A stretch of 5,327 nt of DNA from Verrucomicrobiales bacterium. GTDB lineage: Bacteria; Verrucomicrobiota; Verrucomicrobiia; Verrucomicrobiales; Verrucomicrobiaceae. The DNA lies in the NCBI GenBank assembly GCA_003506995.1, contig DNXB01000483.1:1-5327 (forward strand), read 5' to 3'. The translations under genes were made by a program, and so were the position numbers. The notes under the pieces are model-generated. The model was given only the letters and a program-made list of their open reading frames with translations. It did no database searches and was not told where the DNA came from. Positions 1-5,327 of the stretch are shown piece by piece (position 1 is the first letter of the stretch; each line of letters opens with the position of its first letter).

Positions 1-1094
<1,094 letters not shown>

Positions 1095-1183
1095 GCCGCC
1101 CCGCTCCAGCAAGACGGTTTCAGGCTTTCACGGCCGCCGTGTCCACGCCAAGATGCTCGGATCATCATCTCCACCCACCTGCC

Positions 1184-2299
1184 ATGTCCACGCTCGCCCC
1201 CGCCGCCGTTTTGTATGAAGCGAAAAAGCCCCTGCGCATCGAGGAGGTGCGCGTTTTGCCACCACAGAAGGGCGAGGTGACCGTACGGATGAAAGCAGCA
1301 GGCGTCTGCCACAGCGACCTGCATGTGATGAAGGGGGACCTTGCCATGCCGATGCCGATCATCCTCGGCCACGAGGGCAGCGGCGTGATCGAGGCCGTCG
1401 GCGAGGGCGTGACCTCTGTGGAAGTCGGCGATCATGTGATCCTCGTCTGGCGCGGCTCCTGCGGAAAATGCGAGTATTGCAGCAGCGGTCGGCCCGCGCT
1501 GTGTGACATGGGCACGGCGATGCGCTTCACCGGCCTCATGCCGGATGGCACCACACGCTTTCAAAACGCGGAGGGCGAGAGCATCCGGCACTACGCGGGC
1601 GTTTCGGCCTTTTCCTCGCTCTCGACGATGCCGGAGGCCTCGGTGGTGAAGATTCCCAAGGAATTCTCCTTCGAGAAAGCCGCGCTCATCGGCTGCGGCG
1701 TCATCACCGGCGTCGGCGCGGTGGAACGAGCCGCCAAGGTGCAACCAAACAGCACCGTGGCCGTCATCGGCTGCGGCGGCATCGGTTTGAACGTCATTCA
1801 AGGCGCACGCATGGCCGGAGCGCGGCAGATCATCGCCGTGGACAAATTCACCCGCAAAGAAGGCGACGCACGGCAGTTCGGCGCCACGGATTATGTTGAT
1901 GCCAACGCCGGTGATCCCGTGCAGGCCATCAAAGACCTCACCGATGGCAAAGGCGTCGATTATGCCTTTGAAGCCTACGGTTCCGGCAAAACCGCCGAGC
2001 AAGCCTTCGATGCCACGAAGAAAGGCGGCATGTGCGTGATGGTCGGCATCACCAGCGCGGCGGATCGTGCCTCCATCAACGTCAACCAGCTCGTCTATGC
2101 CGAGAAAACCCTGCGCGGCAGCCTCTACGGCAGCACCCAGCCGCGAACCGACCTGCTGCTGCTCATCGGCATGCATCAGCACGGCCGCCTCATGCTCGAT
2201 GAGCTCGTCACCAAGCGCTACCCGCTCGAAGGCATCAACGAAGCCTACGACGCGCTCCAACGCGGCGAGGTGGCGCGGAGTTTGATCGTGTTTGAGTGA
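1184..2299 (+). CDS. Zinc-dependent alcohol dehydrogenase (MDR superfamily, probably NAD-linked)
   Basis: A 371-residue protein, the usual size for class III-like zinc alcohol dehydrogenases, which oxidise alcohols or hydroxymethyl-thiol adducts with NAD+ in the cytosol. An N-terminal GroES-like domain carries the expected catalytic zinc ligands C42 (VCHSD), H63 (GHE) and C171 (GCGVITG). A structural zinc loop has C93, C96, C99 and C107. The Rossmann fold shows GCGGIG at 196-201, and Asp220 ends the second strand, which favours NAD over NADP. The substrate is not readable from sequence; primary alcohol or formaldehyde-adduct oxidation are both possible. The start at 1184 is chosen because family members begin a few residues before the AAVLYE strand. 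The frame stays open upstream to the kinase stop, and a GTG at 1139 is an alternative, but the extra residues (such as SDHHLHPP) look untranslated. No convincing Shine-Dalgarno precedes 1184. It lies 89 bp after the kinase on the same strand, so co-transcription is possible but unproven. Confidence 0.93.
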   Translation: MSTLAPAAVLYEAKKPLRIEEVRVLPPQKGEVTVRMKAAGVCHSDLHVMKGDLAMPMPIILGHEGSGVIEAVGEGVTSVEVGDHVILVWRGSCGKCEYCSSGRPALCDMGTAMRFTGLMPDGTTRFQNAEGESIRHYAGVSAFSSLSTMPEASVVKIPKEFSFEKAALIGCGVITGVGAVERAAKVQPNSTVAVIGCGGIGLNVIQGARMAGARQIIAVDKFTRKEGDARQFGATDYVDANAGDPVQAIKDLTDGKGVDYAFEAYGSGKTAEQAFDATKKGGMCVMVGITSAADRASINVNQLVYAEKTLRGSLYGSTQPRTDLLLLIGMHQHGRLMLDELVTKRYPLEGINEAYDALQRGEVARSLIVFE

Positions 2300-2300
2300 A

Positions 2301-2393
2301 GATTGGCCGCAAAAAAACGCAGAAGCCGCAAAAAATTCTGATCTGAATCCAATATCATTTTTTTGATCACTTTTGCGGTTCTTTGCGGCAATT
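2301..2393. repeat. Imperfect inverted repeat of CCGCAAA units in a convergent spacer (possible bidirectional terminator)
   Basis: The spacer between the convergent dehydrogenase and nucleotidyltransferase genes is mostly one imperfect inverted repeat. The left arm (about 2302-2333) has CGC cores at 2308, 2318 and 2327, separated by A-runs (A7 at 2311-2317, A6 at 2330-2335). The right arm (about 2371-2392) has GCG cores at 2375 and 2385, separated by T-runs. CCGCAAAA at 2326-2333 pairs perfectly with TTTTGCGG at 2371-2378. An outer ATTG-(G)-CCGCAAA block at 2302-2313 pairs with the end of the right arm, leaving about 10 unpaired bases in the left arm. The loop includes a T7 run at 2358-2364. 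Position between two gene ends suits a terminator acting on both strands, but the loop is long and no classic GC stem followed by a U-tract is seen. A dispersed repeat copy is the alternative. Confidence 0.6.
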
Positions 2394-2395
2394 GC

Positions 2396-3307
2396 TCAAC
2401 CCCACAGCGACTGCGGATACTCGCCTGCGTCAATCAGCGCGCGAATGCTCGCGACGACCTCGGCCTTGTCCTCGGGATAAGTCACGCCGAACCACTTGCC
2501 GGTGGTTTCCAGCACGCGCACGTCGGCCTTGCCCGCGTGGATGAGCGCATTCACCTCCGCAGGCACATAGCACTCGGATTTGAGCTCATTCCCGCGCTCC
2601 GCGAGAAATGCGGCAAACGCCTGGCGCAGGTGCGTGAAGATGTCCGGCGTGAAGCCGAAGAAGTTCATCGAGACGACTTCATCGCCCGTCAGCGGCACAT
2701 AAGCGCCCTCCACCTCGCGGTTCTCAGCACCAGCGCCGAGTTTGAAGATCTTCGTCATCTCCGTGACCGTCGCCAGCATGCCGTTCGCATCGCACTGGCA
2801 GACCCCGCGTGACACGCTGCCGTGCTCCGAGAGCGTGTTCTTCAAATAGAAGCCCACCATCGACCAGTGGCTCTTCCCGTCGCTCGGGCGCGTCTGCGTC
2901 AGGTCGGCGGCGATCTTCTGGAAGGCGTCCTGACCATAAAAGTCATCCGCGTTGATCATGAGGAAAGGCTCATTCACCACATTCGCGGCGGCGAGCAGCG
3001 CGTGTGCCGTGCCCCAGGGCTTCGTGCGGCCCTCCGGCACGGAAAAACCAGCGGGCAGGTCGTTCAAATCCTGAAACGCATAGTCCACGGCGATACGGCC
3101 CGCATACTTGGAGCCAATCTGCGTGCGAAACAGCTCCTCGAAGTCGCGGCGGATGACAAACACCACCTTGCCAAAACCGGCGCGGATCGCGTCAAACACC
3201 GAATAGTCCAGCACCACCTCGCCCGAAGGCCCCATCGAGTCGAGTTGTTTGAGACCGCCGTAACGGCTGCCCATGCCGGCAGCGAGGATGAGGAGAGTGG
3301 GCTTCAT
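2396..3307 (-). CDS. Sugar-phosphate nucleotidyltransferase-like protein (NTP_transferase family)
   Basis: A 303-residue cytosolic protein with the nucleotide-binding signature of NDP-sugar pyrophosphorylases at its N-terminus: LAAGMGSRYGGLKQL at about 8-22, with the glycine-rich loop and Lys20. Further on are KPWGTAHALL (about 96-105), which resembles the nucleotide/sugar contact segment, and INADDFYG (about 118-125), whose Asp residues are the expected metal ligands. These enzymes join an NTP and a sugar 1-phosphate to give an NDP-sugar plus pyrophosphate. The exact nucleotide and sugar cannot be assigned, and no C-terminal hexapeptide acyltransferase domain is present. The start at 3307 fits the family's short lead before the first beta strand (MKPTLLILAAG). 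The in-frame ORF runs 18 codons further to 3361, into the intergenic repeat, and that extension is unlikely to be translated. No clear Shine-Dalgarno precedes 3307. The gene converges with the dehydrogenase (96 bp between stops) and diverges from the zinc-ribbon gene (140 bp). Confidence 0.88.
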   Translation of the reverse strand: MKPTLLILAAGMGSRYGGLKQLDSMGPSGEVVLDYSVFDAIRAGFGKVVFVIRRDFEELFRTQIGSKYAGRIAVDYAFQDLNDLPAGFSVPEGRTKPWGTAHALLAAANVVNEPFLMINADDFYGQDAFQKIAADLTQTRPSDGKSHWSMVGFYLKNTLSEHGSVSRGVCQCDANGMLATVTEMTKIFKLGAGAENREVEGAYVPLTGDEVVSMNFFGFTPDIFTHLRQAFAAFLAERGNELKSECYVPAEVNALIHAGKADVRVLETTGKWFGVTYPEDKAEVVASIRALIDAGEYPQSLWG

Positions 3308-3348
3308 GGTGGGAAAAAGAGACGCGATTCTGGCGCGTGCGGGGTTTC

Positions 3349-3428
3349 GTTCAAGGTTCAAAGTTCGCGGTTCAACGTTTCAGTGCTGAACGAAGCCTGA
3401 ACTTTGAACTTGGAACTTTGAACCGAAC
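3349..3428. repeat. Symmetrical heptamer-period inverted repeat array in a divergent promoter region
   Basis: GTTC occurs at 3349, 3356, 3363 and 3370, exactly every 7 nt, mostly as GTTCAAN units. Facing it, GAAC occurs at 3399, 3406, 3413 and 3420, again every 7 nt, with a further GAAC at 3425. The two halves form an inverted repeat: GGTTCAAAGTTC at 3355-3366 is the exact reverse complement of GAACTTTGAACC at 3413-3424, flanked by GTTC (3349) and GAAC (3425). The centre holds a smaller hairpin around TTCAGTGCTGAA (3379-3390). The element fills most of the 140-bp gap between the divergent nucleotidyltransferase and zinc-ribbon starts, so it overlaps the likely promoter or leader region of both. 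It could be an operator array, an mRNA leader hairpin, or one copy of a dispersed REP/MITE-like family. The structure is seen directly; the function is not known. Confidence 0.8.
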
Positions 3429-3438
3429 CGGCTTACAT

Positions 3439-3442
3439 GAGG
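3439..3442 (+). promoter_or_regulatory. Shine-Dalgarno site for the zinc-ribbon gene
   Basis: GAGG sits 5 nt upstream of the ATG at 3448. It is the only convincing ribosome binding site among the three visible gene starts. It supports 3448 rather than the open-frame extension that reaches back through the heptamer array to 3337. Confidence 0.6.
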
Positions 3443-3447
3443 CACGC

Positions 3448-4152
3448 ATGCTTCCAGACATTCCGAAACTCATCCAGCTCCAGGAGCGCGACCAGCGCAT
3501 CCGCGCCCTGCAAAAAGACCTCAAAGACATCCCCACGCTGCAAGCGCGGGCCAAAATGCAGCTCGCCGGGGACCAGGCTGCGGTAGAAGCCGCGAACCTG
3601 GGCATGAAGGAAATCGAGGTGAAGATCAAAAACATCCAGCTCGACGTCCAAACGCGCCAGACCTCGATCAAGCGCCTCCAGGACCAGCAGTTTGAGACAC
3701 GCAAGAATGACGAGTTCGCCGCGCTCGGCCATGAGATCAAACGTTACGAGGCCGAGGTCACCAAGCTTGAGGACGGCGAGCTGGATCAGATGGAGGCGCT
3801 CGAAACCGCGAAATCGAAACTCAAGGACGCCCAGGCCAAGCTGGCCGAAACGCAGAAGCGTGTGAACGAAGATCTCAAAAATCTCGAAGAACGCGCCGAA
3901 GGCGTGAAAAAGCGCCTCGAAGACCTGACCGCCGAGCGCGCCGCCCTCGCCGCTCCCATTGATCCGGACGCGCTCGATCTCTACACCCGCATCTTCACCA
4001 AGAAAGGCGATGCCGCCATCGTGCCCATGGAGCATGCCATGTGCGGCGGCTGCCACATGAAGGTGGTCGTCGGCGTCATCCAGTCCTTGAAGCAGTCCGT
4101 GTCACTCACCCAGTGCGAAAGCTGCGGCCGCATCCTCTACATGGTGGAGTAG
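3448..4152 (+). CDS. Coiled-coil C4 zinc-ribbon protein (CT398/HP0958 family, zf-RING_7)
   Basis: A 234-residue soluble protein with no signal peptide or membrane segment. Residues about 8-168 are a long charged alpha-helical coiled coil rich in Glu, Lys, Gln and Ala. A turn-like segment QFETRKNDEFAALGHEI at 81-97 matches the conserved hairpin region of the family. A C-terminal C4 zinc ribbon follows: C199 and C202 (CGGC) with C223 and C226 (CESCGRIL). The architecture and length match the family of Chlamydia CT398 and Helicobacter HP0958. Family members have been reported to bind sigma-54 (RpoN), and HP0958 also affects flagellar gene expression, but the role in this organism is unknown. The start is fixed by the GAGG at 3439-3442 and by the family-typical N-terminus (IPKLIQLQERDQRI). 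It diverges from the nucleotidyltransferase and converges on the SIS gene with only 26 bp between stops. Confidence 0.9.
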   Translation: MLPDIPKLIQLQERDQRIRALQKDLKDIPTLQARAKMQLAGDQAAVEAANLGMKEIEVKIKNIQLDVQTRQTSIKRLQDQQFETRKNDEFAALGHEIKRYEAEVTKLEDGELDQMEALETAKSKLKDAQAKLAETQKRVNEDLKNLEERAEGVKKRLEDLTAERAALAAPIDPDALDLYTRIFTKKGDAAIVPMEHAMCGGCHMKVVVGVIQSLKQSVSLTQCESCGRILYMVE

Positions 4153-4155
4153 GAA

Positions 4156-4174
4156 AGGGATCATCCTGATCCCT
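4156..4174. terminator. Perfect 8-bp hairpin between convergent stops, probable bidirectional terminator
   Basis: AGGGATCA at 4156-4163 and TGATCCCT at 4167-4174 form a perfect 8-bp stem with a 3-nt loop (TCC). It nearly fills the 26-bp gap between the convergent zinc-ribbon and SIS-domain genes. On the minus strand the stem is followed by TTCC, only a short pyrimidine run; on the plus strand there is no T-tract. The position argues for transcript-end formation, but the missing U-tract keeps this tentative. Confidence 0.6.
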
Positions 4175-4178
4175 CGTC

Positions 4179-5327
4179 TCAAACCGTCAGCCCCAGCGCC
4201 GCCAGCGTCTTGAGCACGATGGGCTCGCCAGGCTGGAGCTTTTCCCGTTCTTCAAACAGCACCTGCGTCACTTTTTTATACGCAGGCATCTTGCCGGTGC
4301 GGCGCTGCGCCAGCAGGCAGACATAACGCACGGCGCGGTCGATGAGCTTGTTGTTGCTCGGCTTCACATAGGTCATGAGATTGTCGAGGTAACGGCCCAG
4401 CCGGCCCATGACGAGTGTGGAATGGATGTTGATGAGCATCTTGAGGAGTAAATGCGCGTGAAACTCATGCACGCCGCTCAAGTCCAGCCGCTCTCGAAGA
4501 CCGTCGAACTCCCAGACCATCTCCCCTGCCCCGCCACCGACGCGGAAGGGCAGATGTTCCGCGCCTTGCGTGCGGATTTCCCGCCGCCCGGTCAGTTGCG
4601 CGGAGAAATCGTAGCAGGCCAGCACCTCGGCCCCGGCGACGTGTTTCACATCCGGCCACTCAAGCGTGCGCGGATCGCGATGCAGCAACGCCTTCCAGGC
4701 AGAACGCGCGTCCGCCTGCTCTGGCATGATGAAATGACACCACGCGGCAAGCGCGGCGGGATCATCCTGCTTTTCAAAAGGTGCGAGGCTGAAGGTCGGC
4801 GCGCGCTCGGTCGTGTCCGTGACGACGGTGATGCCAAAGCGCCCGCTTTCATACAGCACGAAGGCTCCACGCTCATACACCGCCGCCTCATGCTCGATGA
4901 ACGGCACCATGAACTGCCCGTTGCAGTGCGCCACATGCCGCAGGAGCTGCAGCACCTCCGCAGGCGCGTGCTTGGGATCACGCATGTGCATGAAAGCGAA
5001 GCCAATGGCCGCCATGAGCACCGTGCTGGCCTGCATGCGCGTGCTGCCGGCCACCGCCATCGCCCCGACGGCGAGGTTCATTTTGCGGATCTTGCGGTTT
5101 TGAATCACGCGTTTGGAACGCTCGGCGGCCTTGATGAGCTGCTCGTCAGGATTGCAATACAGGAACCACGGACGGTTGGCGGACAATTCGGAAGCGCGTT
5201 CAGTGGCCCCGATGACGAAAGGCGTCTCGCCACCTTCCGTCGTGGCAATCAAGAGGTCGCCATCGGCAAAGCCAAGCTCCTCAAGCTGCCTTGCGCCGTA
5301 TTCGGGATGATCTTCAAAGGTTTCGAT
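4179..5327 (-). CDS. Tandem-SIS protein of the MurQ / glucokinase-regulatory-protein superfamily (5' end outside window)
   Basis: The frame is open to the right edge; 382 residues are visible, numbered here from the edge. A TTG at 5252 is not a credible start because conserved sequence continues upstream of it. Residues 1-105 match the second half of a MurQ-type SIS domain. FEDHPEYG aligns with the EDD..G region, TEGGETPFVIG (30-40) stands in the place of ASGRTPYV, and CNPD (58-61) and AGSTRMQAST (93-102) match the CNP and GSxRMKAGT motifs. A second SIS-like start follows: ESGRFG (160-165) and DTTERAPTF (171-179) resemble TSGRLG and DASECPPTF. The C-terminal helices KMLINIHSTLVMGRLGRYL and following (from 296) match the MurQ/GCKR NMLST-GxxxGNLM helix. 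Family roles are N-acetylmuramate 6-phosphate ether cleavage (MurQ) or sugar-phosphate-responsive glucokinase inhibition (animal GCKR). The tandem layout fits GCKR better than the roughly 300-residue MurQ. The actual function is unknown. Confidence 0.8.
   Translation of the reverse strand: METFEDHPEYGARQLEELGFADGDLLIATTEGGETPFVIGATERASELSANRPWFLYCNPDEQLIKAAERSKRVIQNRKIRKMNLAVGAMAVAGSTRMQASTVLMAAIGFAFMHMRDPKHAPAEVLQLLRHVAHCNGQFMVPFIEHEAAVYERGAFVLYESGRFGITVVTDTTERAPTFSLAPFEKQDDPAALAAWCHFIMPEQADARSAWKALLHRDPRTLEWPDVKHVAGAEVLACYDFSAQLTGRREIRTQGAEHLPFRVGGGAGEMVWEFDGLRERLDLSGVHEFHAHLLLKMLINIHSTLVMGRLGRYLDNLMTYVKPSNNKLIDRAVRYVCLLAQRRTGKMPAYKKVTQVLFEEREKLQPGEPIVLKTLAALGLTV

Noticed and set aside
1130..1140. 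Small ACGG/CCGT palindrome between the kinase and dehydrogenase genes
   Set aside because: The stem is only 4 bp with no T-tract after it; such matches are expected by chance in GC-rich DNA.
2301..2393. CRISPR-like or IS-end interpretation of the repeat units
   Set aside because: The units are 7-10 nt, far shorter than CRISPR repeats, and no spacers or transposase gene are present.
2363..3400. Two plus-strand open frames (2363-2812 and 2822-3400) opposite the nucleotidyltransferase
   Set aside because: Both are Arg/His-rich antisense shadows. The minus strand carries the conserved LAAGMGSR and INADD motifs. The second frame also runs into the heptamer repeat.
3337..3447. N-terminal extension of the zinc-ribbon protein
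   Set aside because: It would translate the inverted heptamer array. The ATG at 3448 has a well-placed GAGG and the family-typical N-terminus.
3433..4056. A 207-codon minus-strand open frame opposite the zinc-ribbon gene
   Set aside because: Its Leu/Phe/Gly-rich translation is the expected complement of a Glu/Lys/Gln-rich coiled coil. It has no independent motif.
5113..5310. Short plus-strand open frame near the right edge
   Set aside because: It lies opposite conserved SIS-domain sequence that continues to the window edge on the minus strand.

Overview
This is a bacterial chromosomal window with five protein-coding genes. Two are cut by the window edges: a sensor kinase on the left and a SIS-domain protein on the right. 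The gene mix suggests a member of the Planctomycetes-Verrucomicrobia-Chlamydiae group, most likely a Verrucomicrobium/Prosthecobacter-like bacterium. The pointers are a CT398/HP0958-type coiled-coil zinc-ribbon protein, a GCKR-like tandem-SIS protein, high GC, weak or absent Shine-Dalgarno sites at two of the three visible starts, and short-period inverted repeats between genes. This placement is an inference from general knowledge, not a database result.

Layout, left to right. (1) Positions 1-1094, plus strand: the C-terminal part of a hybrid histidine kinase (H-box, HATPase, receiver domain). (2) 1184-2299, plus: a complete zinc-dependent, probably NAD-linked, medium-chain alcohol dehydrogenase. 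(3) 2300-2395: a convergent spacer holding an A/T-tract-rich inverted repeat built on CCGCAAA. (4) 2396-3307, minus: a complete sugar-phosphate nucleotidyltransferase-like protein. (5) 3308-3447: a divergent intergenic region dominated by a symmetrical array of 7-nt-period GTTC units facing 7-nt-period GAAC units. (6) 3448-4152, plus: a coiled-coil C4 zinc-ribbon protein. (7) 4153-4178: a very short convergent spacer filled by a perfect hairpin. (8) 4179-5327, minus: the C-terminal 382 residues of a MurQ/GCKR-family protein.

The genes do not form an obvious pathway. The nucleotidyltransferase and the GCKR-like protein both belong to families that handle phosphorylated sugars, but they lie in separate transcription units. 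The kinase and the dehydrogenase share a strand 89 bp apart and could be co-transcribed, though nothing in the sequence links them functionally. I see no mobile element, CRISPR array, RNA gene or defence system. The features most worth a second look are the two intergenic inverted arrays flanking the nucleotidyltransferase gene and the tandem-SIS architecture of the last gene.
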